Shown piece after piece: positions 11,535-23,700 of a DNA stretch of 64,000 nucleotides. The stretch covers positions 1-64,000 of the forward strand of contig JARGSG010000120.1 in NCBI GenBank assembly GCA_030374805.1. The letters run 5' to 3'. The position numbers and the translations under genes are program-made. The notes under the pieces were generated by a model. It was not told where the DNA came from, did no database searches, and saw nothing but the letters and a program-made list of their open reading frames with translations. This DNA comes from Gracilaria gracilis. Lineage: Eukaryota; Rhodophyta; Florideophyceae; Gracilariales; Gracilariaceae. Within the stretch, counting starts at the first letter, position 1. The number at the start of each line of letters is the position of its first letter.

Positions 11535-12150
11535 AGTGTGATGAATATGATGCGACGCTGCACCAACTACACTGTCGGTAATCGGAAATTCGCTGCTCTC
11601 TTCGAGCGACTACAGCGCCGTAAGTCGTGCTGAACTTCAACGCATTCACGAACGACAGCCTGCGTAAGACTGAGACCAAGCCTTTGCGCATTTTGTATCC
11701 CGTCAAAGGTGATTTGCTGTCGCTGGCCTTACTCAAGCCTGCCGTCCCCGAAGAACTGAAGCTTTTGCTAGCCACAGCGCCACGCAAGCCTGTAAAGTCA
11801 CCGTCAGTATGTTTTGACTTCTCCCTCTTCCTGTTGATGGACGCCGAGTATCAGAGAAACCGTTGCTGGTTCACCCTCGTTCGCGTTATTCACCCACACC
11901 ACGCCAAACATGGCCAAGTCAGCTAAAACCGCAACATTGAGTGACATCGACGGCAGATAAGCCTTGACGCGGATCCACATGGTGCCTCTAAAATTCGCCG
12001 CCCTCACGCCTTGCAAGAAGAACTACACGGCGATAACGCTATGCACGCGCAGCAGGCGGGGCAGGCTCACAACCACCCATTTGTCAGGGCGGCCATCACT
12101 GCGTTCGCTGTACTCCCCAGTCTCTGGCTGGCGTCGCAATGCTGCCGTAG
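11535..12150. other. decayed coding-like DNA, unrecognised
   Basis: Plus-strand frame 11627-11926 (99 codons, PLRILYPVKGDLLSLAL, CFDFSLFLLMDAEYQRNRCW) reads like protein but matches nothing I know, and stops surround it. Probably a host-gene or element fragment. Confidence 0.25.
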
Positions 12151-12154
12151 CTGG

Positions 12155-13050
12155 TCAAATGGCGGCTTTGTGCCATGAACTACGAACATGTGATTCCCAC
12201 CCAGCTGCTGGAGTACACAAACAGATTGAAGCAGCCACACGCCGTGCACAGATGCAGGCAGATACGCTCCAAAACCGCTTGAGCATGGCGCAGAGCGTGG
12301 TATACACCCGCCACTCGACGCTGGAGGAATGCGACGACGGCTGACGCAACGACGAAGGAAACGCCGAGGACGAGTTGAATGCGAGCATCATGGCGCTCGG
12401 CGGCTGCCATCGTCTGCACGGCAGGGAGGAGTGCGGGCATGAATGGCGCGAGCGCCTCTGCGCGGCGGTGTGGCGGCGTTTGGGGCGCGGCGGCGGCGCG
12501 TCCGCGGGCGCAGTGGGTGTTGCGTGCCTGGCGATACGCACGGTGGCCAGCAGCGTCGCGAGTGCGTGCGTCTGCACCCACTGGAAGGCGCCGTCGTCCG
12601 GGCAGTCCAGGTGCACCATGGCCTCCGTGACGGTGATTCTGGCGGTCATCTTGAAACGCCGCAGCAGTGAGGTGGCTGTGCGGCGCGAGCCAGCCTCCGT
12701 GGGCACGGTGATGCGGCCGCACGGGAAGAAGAACGGGCGGTGCGGCAGATGGTAGCGCTCTAGCAGTTGCTCACAGTTCTGCACAAGCGCTCACAGTGAC
12801 GAGGAGGGCGGTGTGGGGTACAAAGTATTGTGGAACTCGGTGCGGGTGCCCTCGCACACCTGACAGGCAAGGATTTCTGGCTTGGCGTCGAAGAAGGCGG
12901 TCTGTTGCTGGAGATGCAGCAGCAGCGCAATGAGCGTAGCGCCATGGACGTGGAGAGCAGTGGTAACAGCGAACGCAGGTATGCGTTGATAAGGCGCTCT
13001 AGTTGCAGCGATAGCGACGTGAGCGCTAGCCCCGCCACCTGCAGCAACGG
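12155..13050 (-). pseudogene. unrecognised degraded protein gene, GC-rich
   Basis: On the minus strand one frame runs from about 13050 with a Leu-rich helix (LIALLLHLQQQT), FFDAKPEILACQVCEGT (a CxxC pair) and LYPTPP, meets a TGA near 12795, and continues in the same frame as QNCEQLLERYHLPHRPFFF, GRITVPTEAG and DGAFQWVQTHALATLL, down to low-complexity sequence. A neighbouring frame (QLERLINAYLRSLLPLL) may belong upstream by a frameshift. The pattern looks like a once-real protein with few breaks, but I cannot name a family. Confidence 0.3.
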
Positions 13051-13055
13051 TGGCT

Positions 13056-13246
13056 GACGTGGCTGCGGCGGCTCTGTCGGCTGCGGTGGCTGCGGTGGCT
13101 GCGTCGGCTGCTGCGGCTGCGGCGGCTGCGGCGGCTGCGGCGGCTGCGGCGCCTGCGGCGATTGTGGCGGCTGCGTCGGCTGCGGCGCCTGCGGCGCCTG
13201 CGGCGATTGTGGCGGCTGCGTCGGCTGCGGCGGCGGCTGCGGCGCC
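13056..13246. repeat. 9-bp GGCGGCTGC minisatellite
   Basis: About 190 bp made of variants of GGCTGCGGC and related 9-mers in tandem. It codes poly-Ala on plus and Pro-Gln repeats on minus, which explains the long open frames here; these are not evidence of genes. A perfect 8-bp-arm palindrome (GTACACGG...CCGTGTAC) lies about 160 bp further on, near 13410. Confidence 0.85.
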
Positions 13247-13749
13247 ACGCTTAGATCGCTACTCTTCGCTCGATCGTAACTTTCGGTTGGTTCCGCGCGC
13301 AAGCGGTGGAACCAAAATCTCTGTGAGACCCCCCCCTCCTCCCCACCGTCGCCATGGCTGCTAATTGTGCGCGCCCTTTTAGCGCCTTCGCGCAGCCGCG
13401 GCGCGTAGGTACACGGTGGCGCCGTGTACGACGCTGTTGGACCTATTTTCCTCGGGCGGGTATTGTGGTGCAGTCTTTTCTTCAATAAGAGATAACGTGA
13501 AGCACAGAGCTTTATTTTAAAAACCAATCTAGCCCAATAGGAGCCCTCCGGATGTCCCATATCGCAAGGACGTTGCGCGATCGCAAGAACAAAGCTCGCG
13601 ACGGCGGCGACGGTGTGAACACACTCTTTTCAACACCTACCATTTTGCCAAAAACGGGTTCAATGTGGTGCAGCGCCGCTTTTCGGCAACAGTCTCTATC
13701 ACTGCCGCTTTCGCTACTCCAAACGTGTTTGCCTGCGGCCATGGCCACT

Positions 13750-15939
13750 TCACATCATATGTCGAGCTACGCGCCTCTCTGCCCGGTTGCCACAAAGCTC
13801 AAGCAATCTGTTAGCGGCCTTGCTGTCCTCTTCACTGCGTTCATTTTTGCTAAAATCAATCCCGGCATCTGCGAGACTCTCCATCGCTTCGCATTCTTTT
13901 GCGTTTTGTCGAACATGCACTGCTGAAACTGGACACTCATTCTCCTTTCCGCCATCGTTCCCGCTTTGTTCTCCTCCGATGTCTCCATCAGCAGAGGGCA
14001 CCATCATACTGCATGCACGTGCGTTGCGTGAAGCCAACGGGGTTGACATATCAGTCTTGGTTTTCTGGGACTTTGCGGAATCGCTATTGCGACCCACGGA
14101 AGCTCGCAGGTCCTTCTTCTTGGCCCTCTCCTCCTGCCGTTTCTGCTGTTTGATCAAACTTTCCTCCTTGTGGCGCTTTCTCTCTTCAGCCACCTTTCGT
14201 TTCTTGGCAGCAAGCTCAGTCTTTCGTCTTTCTTTCTCTTCAGCGTCTTTCCCTTTCCGAAGTGCTGCTGGTTCCTTTTGCTCGGCCTTGCGCATTTTTT
14301 CTGCAGCTGCCGCTTCTTGGGACTCCTTGCGCTTCTGAATGAGCTGACCATGAGTCAGATACACTGCCGGAGCCCCCCGACATATGGTCGTGCGATCATA
14401 GAAATCAGCTGGGTGTTTCGAAACTTTCATTTTCGTGGACGTGCGGCGTTCAAGAATGTAGTTTACCCTGCTATGCGCAGCTGTGATTATGTTCTCCAAG
14501 CGGTCAATCTTGAAGGTGATATACCGTCGCTCACGTACAACCTTCAGCATCTCCTTCCATTGGTTTTGAATTTCAGTACGGATGGAGCGTCGTTGGGCTT
14601 CGGTTTCTGGAGAACGGACACCAGTCTACTTCTCTTCCGCCCATCGCAAAAACCGAAAATCCATAGACCAGAGTCCTACAGCTTCAAACGCGTTGGTTAC
14701 CACATCTTCTGTCAACGATTTAAAGCCGGCGACGCCAAGCTTGAGCTTTGTGCCCATATCACCGAAGTCAAGAAACGACAATTGTCCCAATGCATTGAAC
14801 GTCTTCCGTATCGCAGCCTTGAATTGTTGGTTTATCGACTGGTCACATGCTTGTAGAAAGTGCGACGTATTTGCAGGACTTTGGATCACCTCTATATTGG
14901 CTGCCTTTGCCTTTGACAGCCAAAAATGTCCGTTCCTGGATTTGTGCCCGTCCAAGAGGAGAAGCAATTTCCTCTCTTTCGAATAATTCTCAGCATGTGT
15001 CGTGATATGGTCAATCACAAACGGTATGAGTTCCTTGGTCATTGAACCGCTTGGGCTGCACGTGACAAATGCGTCATGCAGGAACCAGTTCTTCTCTGTC
15101 AACCAATGTGGAACCCCAGCGTCGTCTTTGAAGTCTTGAGCCGACAGCGGACTATACCATCGGTCCATGTTGTTTGCGCCAGCAAAAATGAAAAACGGAG
15201 GAAGAACCTCGCCTGCCGCAGATGCAATCACCACAGCCCTTAGATGCCTTCCTTGCGAATCACAGCTCATTTTCTGCCCCCCATGATGAGTGTTAGCAAA
15301 AACAAAACCCTTTTGCGTCTCTGTCATATTGATGGTCACCTGAGTCTCATCCATATTCCAGATGTTGCGTGGATCGTCAAGAATACCAGAATTCTGGTTC
15401 TCGCATAACTTGAGCGCCGCGACAAGTGTCTTAACGTGGTCAGGGTTTCCGGCAGCTATCTTAGCTCCTGCGCGATATTCCATCTTCCGGAATATTATAT
15501 CCCGATGGCGAGACCGAAAGGAGCGAACCCAGTCTTCAGATGGATATTTGTTGGTAAACCCCTCTCTGTCTTCGTTTGCCACATCCGCTGCAATCGACTT
15601 CGGTGATTCCTTGGACACTGGAAACCCATGCCTTTCGCATTCTTTGAAGCGTTCTACGATGGCTCTTTCTTCGAGAAATGACAGCACTGGTTTGCGACCG
15701 CGTTTAAGGTCGTATGAAGAATCGTCATATTCTATGTTCTCTTTATCTGCCAAATCGAGGCTCGACTTAATCCTTCCGATAGTTCCCAATGATAATCCAG
15801 TAGCCCGATGAATGGCGCGGTAGGACCTCTTCTCTTTGAGTAGAAAAACGGCTTGGTGTCGTTGTTTTCGTATACTGTTTTCGTTGTGCTCTCTGGATTT
15901 GCGTTTTATAGTCTGACGACGCATTGACGCCGTCGTCAT
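13750..15939 (-). pseudogene. pogo/Tigger-type transposase with one in-frame TAG
   Basis: DDE_1 transposase of about 729 codons in one frame, interrupted only by TAG at 14626-14628 (after codon 437). Residues 28-60 form a Psq-type HTH (SYRAIHRATGLSLGTIGRIK), and residues 85-150 a CENP-B-type second HTH (GFPVSKESPKSIAADVA, WVRSFRSRH). The DDE/D core has D198 (WNMDETQ), D330 (LLLLLDGHKSR) and D366 (FLQACDQSINQQFK). After the stop the frame continues with a Lys/Glu-rich coiled coil (about 530-620) and a polar tail to 13750. ATG at 15939. The core is complete, so a truncated but folded transposase could still be made, and the whole frame is one base change from intact. I could not identify terminal inverted repeats with confidence. 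Confidence 0.8.
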
Positions 15940-15964
15940 GATGGTGTGTTGGTTTGGGTAGCAT

Positions 15965-16640
15965 GGTAACGATTGCGACTGTCAGGGCGATGAGTTAAGT
16001 GTTCTTAGGGTGCAATAGAACGTGTGGCAGAACAGCGCAGCCTCTGTAAAAAGATTGTCATAGACGGAATGATATAAAGATGATAAGGTAATGTGTCTGC
16101 CAGTTTACTTAAATTGAAGACGGTAATGAGTGTAGTGCTACTCTGAATTGTGCCGGAGGTGTGCGGGAAGTTCAAGCGAAGGAAGCCAAGTGCTCCTCGC
16201 GGGGATTGGAGGCTATCAAGGTATACTCGAAATTCAATTAGCCAACTGGAGTAAGTGCACCACATTAGCCCCATGCACCAGATTACCCTCCCGGGGAAGG
16301 TAGTAGCCAATTGCGCCACGCGGCGCGTACCCGCGCAGCTGTTTTGATTCCCGCGCGCGCGGCTCAGGAGATGGCGCCGGAAAGTGGCACGCGCGGAAGG
16401 CAGCGACGCAGCACGTGCAAGCGGTATGATGTAGCGGCAGCGGCGGCTGTTGTTCGCAGCGCCTCGCTGAGTAGCGCTTTACGACGGTGTGTATGCCATG
16501 CCATCGCTGCTATTTCTGTCGCGCACCATCCCACACACGATGCAGCGCACACTGCGCATGACGGGGCACTGCCTGGCCAAGATGGTTACGCCTGCTGGCC
16601 CACTCCGGGCGGCCGGGCGGCCGGGTCGCCGCACACGCTG
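15965..16640. other. gap: no supported gene
   Basis: Upstream of the pogo transposase and before the TRM1 remnant. 16320-16640 is GC-rich with open frames that look like composition effects; it could hold the decayed N-terminus or promoter of TRM1. Confidence 0.35.
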
Positions 16641-16649
16641 CCGTCCCCG

Positions 16650-17443
16650 TTGACGCCGACAGCCTCCCGATGAGGTTAAGGCGCGTCGCCAGTGCTACAC
16701 CGAGCTGAGTGAGGGCGAGGCCAGGGCGCATTACGAGAAAGCCAGCGTCTTCTACAACCACGCGCAGGTCGTCAACTGCAACCTGTCCGTGCTGCTGCTC
16801 CGCAGGCTGAACAGGAAACCTCTGTTCGAACAGCGCGGCCACCGGCCCGCCAACTGCGCGTCTTGGAGGCGCTTTCGGTCACGGGATTGCGCTCCAAGCT
16901 CTACTTCAAGGAGATGTCGCATGTCAGAAACGTCACTGCAGACGACGATGACCGGTACGCCTTCGATATCTTCGCGCTTAACGTCAGCCAAAACGGGCTC
17001 ACCACCGAGCAGGTCACGCCGCCGCACGGCCATGTCGTGTCGCTCATGGCGTGCTACACTAGCGGTATAAGCAATTGGAAGTCGTTGACCTCGCTCCGTA
17101 CGGAAGCGCTGCGCCCTTCCTAGAGGCCGCCGTGCAGTCTGTCGCGCACGGCGGCTTGCTAGACGTCACTTGCACTGATCTGGGCGTCTTGTGTGGTAAC
17201 TCGCCGGAGATTTGCTTTGACAGGTACCGTAGTGCACTACTCAAGGGCGCCGCCTCGTATGAGATGGCCGTGCGCATCGTACTGGCTGCCATTGAAACTG
17301 ACGCCAATCGCCACGGCAAGGCCGTCGTGCCCGTGCTGTGCCTCGAGATTGACTATCATGTGCGCCTATTCGTGCACGTGCTTGACAGTCGACAGCTTGC
17401 GCAGCAGACCACTTCCAGCATTTCTTGTCCTGCAGTGGACTGA
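16650..17443 (+). pseudogene. TRM1: tRNA (guanine-26-N2)-dimethyltransferase (TRM1) remnant
   Basis: TRM1 makes m2,2G26 in tRNAs using S-adenosylmethionine. Three plus-strand frames in series carry the family's motifs: ELSEGEARAHYEKASVFYNH and NCNLSVLLLRRLNR (16700-16820), LEALSVTGLRS (about 16865) with VTADDDDRYA and NVSQNG (to about 17060), then VVDLAPYGSAAPFLEAAVQS, GGLLDVTCTD, LCGNSPE and ANRHGKAVVPVLCLEIDY (17075-17400). Frames change near 16857 and near 17065, and the frame stops at 17443, short of the usual C-terminal zinc region. Two frameshifts plus a lost N-terminus and C-terminus point to a pseudogene of a host gene; a working copy should exist elsewhere. An intron explanation for the frame changes seems unlikely, since homology is continuous. 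Confidence 0.75.
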
Positions 17444-17533
17444 TTGTGCCACGCACCACTTTCAGCCGCTTGGTAGGGTTTGACACTTCAAGTCCAATTC
17501 AAAGAAGAAATACCGGTGCTCGAGTGATCAGAA

Positions 17534-17816
17534 CATGGCTGATGCGTCTCAGCAAATGCAGTCACATACGAACGTCAAGTTTTCGCAACCATTGGCCGCG
17601 CTGTATCTCTCGGACAAATGCTCCATCTTCAATGGCTTTGTGCTGGTGGGCGGCTTCATTTGAACTTGTTTGAAGCCAGGGTCTAAGTGTGACCGTGGTA
17701 CTATCTGTGCCAGAACTTGGAAGAAGCTGTGCGTGAAGCCACGGTCCATCGAACCACGCTTCGGGCGTGATCCATTCTGGGTTTGTCAGCCTGGTCTTGA
17801 CTGCATTAATGGGATG
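17534..17816 (+). other. short coding-like fragments incl. a Cys-rich stretch
   Basis: Two adjacent plus-strand pieces. 17534-17662 opens with ATG (MADASQQMQSHTNVKF, about 42 codons). 17664-17816 has six cysteines in about 50 residues (CLKPGSKCDRGTICARTW, WVCQPGLDC). The Cys-rich piece resembles a small disulfide module, but I recognise no family. It lies between the TRM1 remnant and the Harbinger relic and may be part of another broken host gene. Confidence 0.25.
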
Positions 17817-17839
17817 TGAAATGTGTATTGTGAAAGCTG

Positions 17840-18745
17840 TTAAAGAACGGTCATAGAAGAGCGACTGTATACAGACGGTATTTGGTTCAGGACCACAATT
17901 CGAGCTCTATAATTCACCATGTGAGACGCGATGCTAAGCAACCGGCCACGCTTCTAATGATCCGCAGGGAGGGTTCTTGTTAATATTCGAAATGGTGCCC
18001 TCAAACCTCGTACTCTTCATTCAGCACTCTGTCATTCGTTTGGATATATGCGCTGGAGCATAAGTTCAATTGCAACGCAGCCATCAGATATTGTCATACC
18101 TCTGTCTTCACTGACTTTTCGTGCCCTCACCACCTTCCCAGTGCGCGGGTCAGTCACGAACGCACTGTCATCCCATATGGAACATCCCGGAGGCTTGTTA
18201 CAATCAAGCGCTAACGAAGGCCAGTATAGTCCCGATTGGTAAGCCATCTTGCTGTCGTGCCAACTACCTGGAAAGTTCAACTCTGCATGGATTATTTCGC
18301 CCTTGGAGTTCCACACCAACAGAAATGTGGCCTCAAAGTCTTGGGACATAGCATTGTAGATTTCATTTCTTATGTCAGGATCATCAAAATCAGGTACAGG
18401 AAGTTTAGCTCCATCGCTTATACCAAAGACACCGCACAGCGCGTACCCGCACAATCTATTTTTGCGCAAAAGTTCAGCTGAAGCACGCATTCCAGCTTCG
18501 GTTGGCCACTGGATACGAAAGAACGGGTTGGATTTGTCTAAGACTACGGAATACAGAACATCCATTCCATAATCCAACCATTGTGACACAGAGAAAGGAG
18601 TGATACCAAATATTGGACTAAGTGCGTATTCGACATCTCTGCTATTCAGGTACCATACCAACAGTCTTAGTAGATCTTCGGTTTGTAATAGTGGGTGTCT
18701 ACCTCGTTTTGTCAGTGTTCGTCGAAATGGTGAGCCAGAATTGTG
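17840..18745 (-). pseudogene. Harbinger-type (DDE_Tnp_4) transposase relic
   Basis: One minus-strand frame of about 300 codons: GRHPLLQTEDLLRLLVWYLN at about 18700, CGVFGISDGAKLPVPD (first Asp region) at about 18420, EIIHAELNFPGSWHDSKMA (second Asp region) at about 18270, then SAE/RVRGLRAPFRILTRTLP and IVVLNQIPSVYS at about 17990-17870, as in the C-terminus of the family. Three in-frame stops lie after 18032 (TGA at 18032, a second TGA about 15 bp on, and a TAG near 17955). The N-terminal part upstream of about 18745 is absent or in another frame. Distinct from the Harbinger element at 25.2 kb. Confidence 0.7.
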
Positions 18746-19981
18746 GTTCTATTTTTGTCTAGAACACCAAGGAAGCAGATCACGAAGAAATAGTGAACGT
18801 GGGCAACTTGTTGATACAAGAAAGTCTGCTTCTGTGCCGCTTCTTAGCAATTGCCACCATGGAGTCGTGTACAAACAAGGATGGAGTAAGCTGCTACGGA
18901 GATATTTGTTGCTTCTTGCGTATCTTCGTTTCTTTGTGGCAACTCTCTGGATGCGATACTTTTCAATGAGTACAAAGGCGTAAAGTTGAAAGAGAAAGGT
19001 TTTGTAGAGAAAAAGGAACGATGTACTTGTGTTTGGTTGTAAAAACGTGTTAGATGGGTTGTTCGAATGGTATCAGATAAGGTTGGAGTGCAGTACAAAT
19101 TGTGTTCTTGAGTAAAAATGTTATGAGCCGGTAAATGTACTCGCGGACTACTTGAAACTTTCGAGAGCAAAGCGTCTAGGATTCTGGTCGAGTTCTTGCT
19201 TACCCCGATCAAATTCCTACATTCGTGGCAACAAGATGGTGTACTTGTTCATCTTTATCCGAGTAAAGCGCTCTACTCTAGTAATAAAGGAACTCTTGGA
19301 TGAACTTATTGTACTACAGCCGCTATCGCGCAAAGTGTGTGGCCAGGGTTTCCAAGGACATAATTGTGTTCGTTCGTTTTTTTAGATTTGAACTATGCTG
19401 GAGGGTTATAACTGGGTTTTGCCTGACGAACTTGGCTACAAATTTGTTCGAAGGCCGGTTATTTCGAGAAGGTATCTGCTGTTTTCGAGGTGGAAACATT
19501 CCTCCGCCGTAGAATTGAATGAGATCCTCAGAAAAATATGCGCGACAATAGATGACGTCGTTTAGAGTAATACTTGAAAAGTAAATAGTAGTTTCGGCGA
19601 CAAGGAGATTTTTGTTTTTTGTCATTACATATTAGAGCGATCCGCGATTGATTGCCATGTCAAGACTGGCAATTATGGCCCGTTGTGGCTAAAACGTGGA
19701 TACTTCGAACATATGCGCTGTTTTTTTGATTGAAAGCTTGATTAAGAAATGAAATTTTTCACCTCCTAGAGCGGAGCATATTTGGTCGAATTGGCTAGTG
19801 GGGCCAGTACCCGACGTTGAACCATCTTAACGTAACTGTGGAACTTGAAGCGGGGCTTACGTGAACAATAAGTATGAGGACTTTATTTGCTTGTTTGTGC
19901 GACGTTTAAGCTGAAGAGCAAATTGCTCTTGGGGTAAAAAAGGGTCCTTTACTTCGAAAATGCCGACAGTTTTCTTCGTAA
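18746..19981. other. 1.2-kb stretch without supported gene
   Basis: AT-richer than its surroundings. Short frames occur on both strands (for example minus 19323-19625, with NKFVAKFVRQNPVITLQ), but none can be tied to a family. Possibly the decayed 5' half of the Harbinger relic. Confidence 0.4.
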
Positions 19982-20373
19982 GAGCAAGTTTTTTAGTCAA
20001 GCCAAAATCTAAAGCCAAACTGTCAAGAAGGGGAAAGCTAATTTGGCTGAGACAGCTGCAGCTCTATCAGTTGGAGCCAAAACTTAAAATATCCTAAAAA
20101 AAACTTGGTCGCCACTTTAGCTGTGGCGCTAAACTGCTTGCCCAATGTTTGCAGATGGGCAAGCAATATAGCCTGAAAGCTAAAGTTTTTTGCTTTTGGC
20201 ACTGCTGATAGTTGTGGGAGTACATAGCATGGCACAGCTGCAGACTGCCTATGTACAGTTCACACCGGACATGTGGCCTAGTGGTTTTGTTTTCCCACAA
20301 TAGTGATGCCACCCGATAGCCAAAGCTGTACTTTTGACATTTTAGCTTTTTAGCTTGACTGATACACTTGCTC
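19982..20373. mobile_element. 392-bp Harbinger-like MITE
   Basis: Ends match when inverted: GAGCAAGTTTTTTAGTCAAG on the left, GAGCAAGTGTATCAGTCAAG from the right. Both are followed by C(C/T)AAAA and Ala/Thr-rich AT sequence. Flanking triplets are TAA and CAA, an imperfect 3-bp duplication. The GAGCA start is shared with the larger elements at 25198 and 29122. No coding capacity. Confidence 0.6.
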
Positions 20374-20537
20374 CAACTGTATACAGGGAGCGTTATGGGC
20401 TCATAATTGAAACGGCAGCACTCCGTTTAAAAAAACCTAAATTTTAACCGCAAAACTGTCCCAGATCCTGGTTGTGTCCCAGCACGAAGAGATACGATGA
20501 TAAGATGGTCTGTCTTTCTCCTTTGGGCTGGTACAGT

Positions 20538-20793
20538 TGTTAGACACGTACATAATATGGTCTAGAACTACTCCATGACGTGCAACTTAGCATCACTGTA
20601 GTCACTAAGTTATACGTCAGCATTAGCATAATGGTCGCTTAGTATCGTTATTTAAAGAGACACCCAGTAGCCCAAGAGCTCCCTAACGAAGGGTTCCCGG
20701 ACAGACCTCTTGTGCAATTTGTGTTGCTTGTGGACCACCCTTCCCACCTGCGCAACGATGAACTTCGACTCAGTCGCCGAAGGTCATGCCAAA
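20538..20793 (+). repeat. 5' LTR of the copia fossil
   Basis: Starts TGTTAGACACG just after ACAGT. The end is defined by where similarity to the 3' LTR stops, after ATGCCAAA. About 256 bp, with a TATTTAAAG box in the middle that could serve as its promoter. Confidence 0.75.
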
Positions 20794-23700
20794 GTTATAG
20801 GCCCAGGAGAGGGTCTCTCTCCGAGCAACATTTTAATCCCGCCGAAGCTACGTACGGACACAGACAAGCTCCTATGGCGAGAAGGTGTGTACGACTGGGC
20901 TGAAAACCTGCGCGCGTGCGCAACAGGGGGCGACTCCCGTGCCAAGGGAGCCGCCGCAAAAATGGGGATGGCACTTTATCGTTTTATGTAACTTACCGAG
21001 AAAGAAATCGTCAAAAAGGCAGTACGTACTGGGGAGTTGTCCCTCACTGCGCTGAACGATGAAGATAAAGTGGACCGGATGTCAGTTATCAAAAGGGTTG
21101 TCAAGCTTGTAGCCAGGGACTCAGCCGTTAACCGCTTGCGTCGCGTGGTACGCTTATATAAGAAGATCAACGTTTGTCAGCTCAAAACGGGCGAACCCAT
21201 CGCGGAATTCATCGACCGATTTGCCGGAGCGGTGCTGTTTTACCTCAACTTAACCAATTCTGAGCAGAGCTCTAGCGATGGTCAGAATTTTGGTGTAGTG
21301 TTGCTGCTCAACGCCGGGCTCTCCCCCCAAACGTTTAACAATATTATCAGCAACCTGGTAGTTACTTCTAGAAAGGTAGAAGCAACTGACTTGGGAACCA
21401 TACCGATGGATATCTCCAGGTTCGGGACGATTCAGCAGGTGCTTGGATCTTAAATTTTGGGAGCAGTCGAGCAGAGCATAAAAGACAAAGGCACCGAATC
21501 CGTGAGTGCTATGAGAGCCGCCATGACTCAAAACATGAAGGGTCACGACTCGGCAGATGAGTGCTATACCATTGGGTTTCAGAACGCTATAAGAGCTCTT
21601 GAAGAGGCCGATCTGGAAGAGAAAGATCTCTTCAACATCCAGACGTCAAACACCAATCCTGAAGACTCCTCCAAGTTCTTCTTAACTCCAAACAAGAGTT
21701 CAAGAAAGGGAAGAAGCGTAAGCGCGACTTCTATAAAAAGCATGATGGAGAGAATCGAAAAAACACTCATGGAAAACCATATCTGAAGACCGGAGAAGTC
21801 AGAAATCGAACAAAAAGTAGGGGAATAACAAGAACGACCACCGAAACCCCAATCCTCAACACGATGGGGCGAAGCCTTTTTTTCGTTAACGGATTCGAAA
21901 AAAGATCCGAATCCCATACTAGACGAAGGCAGCCCCATATCTTCAGGAGGAATTTCATCCGCCATTCGTCTATGCGAAGCGTTGAACATCAACTTTGAAC
22001 CGGACACACCGAGATCGCGGTATCGTAGGGGTTGGGGAAACAATTGCGTGAGTGCAAACGGAATAATATGCACATGGACATTGACGTTCCAAGACGTGAA
22101 CGACCAGAGCATTGATATCACGTTCGAACTATTCCGGGACGACTCCCCGCTTACAATCAGGTTACACATACAACGTCACAGCTTGAAAAACTTCTCTTCT
22201 CATCCTTCCACCATCACGATCATACGGGAGACCGACAAGAAGCCTCTGGTTCTACACGTATACACAAGGTCTACCTCAAACTACGACGCACGAGCTCACA
22301 CCATGATAACTCCAGCTGTGAGCTCTTTACTTACGCCCGTCACAGAAGGAGGGATGGGACCTTGGCTACAAGACTACATCGTCTAACACACGCTCACCCG
22401 GCGGAGATAATCGATCTCTGTCGAAGGGCTGGCCAAGGTTCTAAAGAGCTCGAGAAAGAAGTCGAGCTCATTACCGACAACTGCGCGATATGCGCAATAT
22501 CAGGGTTACCCGCTCCCTCGAGGAAATTATCTATCAACCACGTGAATCAAGGTTTTAACGTCGAGGTTCAAGCAGATTTTATGTTCTGCGTGATAAGGGG
22601 AACAAATTAGACCGTTCTACACATCGTATACTGTGACACATGGTACTCTGAAGCATCACTAATGTCCGATAGGGAGGCAAGGACGATGGTGGCGACCTTA
22701 GAAGTAGAATGGATCAACAGGCATGGAGCCCCTGACGCGCTCTCGGCGGACGATGAGTTCAATTGTTGTGAAATGAAGCACTTCCTGTCCGGACGGGATA
22801 TCACGTTCAAAGCCCGCCCTGTCAGAAAGCACAGGAAAACAGGCATTGTCGAAAAAAAAATGGAGTAGTGAAGCGCATCCTCGAAAGATTTCAGATCGAA
22901 AATACATCGGGTACTGACAGAACCATACTCTCACGGGCAATCTTCTTCTCGAACTGTTTTACTGGCTCTAAAGTGATGAGCTCATTCGAGTTAACGAAAG
23001 AGTACGCCCTTTTTATCGTTGGCGCCCCCGGGCATATGGTCATGGAAGATTTGCTCAAAGCTTATACTGGACAAGCTGCCACTAGAGCCCAACAGCGCGC
23101 AATGAATGCTCTCGTCCATTCAAAGCTGCCCCAATCAGCTATAAAACCTGCAGATGAGGTGCTATAGTTCTATCGCACAACGGCAAACAACGAACCACAC
23201 GAGTAGCGCGCTGCAATTGTCTTCAAACCGGAGCAACACTTCGTTGAAGTCCGTCGGACACCGAAAATACGTATATCTCGAGCAGCCCACGAAGATATTC
23301 GACTACGCCCCACCTCTGAACTCGCACGAGAACTAAGTGAATGGCTAATGGAGGACTGTATCGACTTGATCCTGTGCTCTTCATCCTATGAGGAGCAGGT
23401 TGTGCAGAACTCTACGTCACTCATGGCCTGTAGCACCAAAGAAGGCACGGTTGAGGACATCGGAAGCTATACCGAGGGTCCACTGAAGGAGCTAGAATTG
23501 AATGGAACATACAGCTTGAAATACAACGACCAAGAAGTCCTCAAGGACATTCAGAGAGTCATTGGTTCTCGTCAAGTAACAGCTCAAGAAATCCAATTCG
23601 CTCCACCATGGATCCTTAAAAGGGCCGTGCAGAAAGAACACAATTACAATTGGTGGGAGGCGTACTAGGAAAGAAGAGAAGAAGATCTACCACGCCAAGC

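Noticed and set aside
12760-13560. Minus-strand 266-codon Pro-Gln-rich frame, at first sight a low-complexity protein
   Set aside because: Its centre is the 9-bp minisatellite and its ends are GC-rich open frame by composition.
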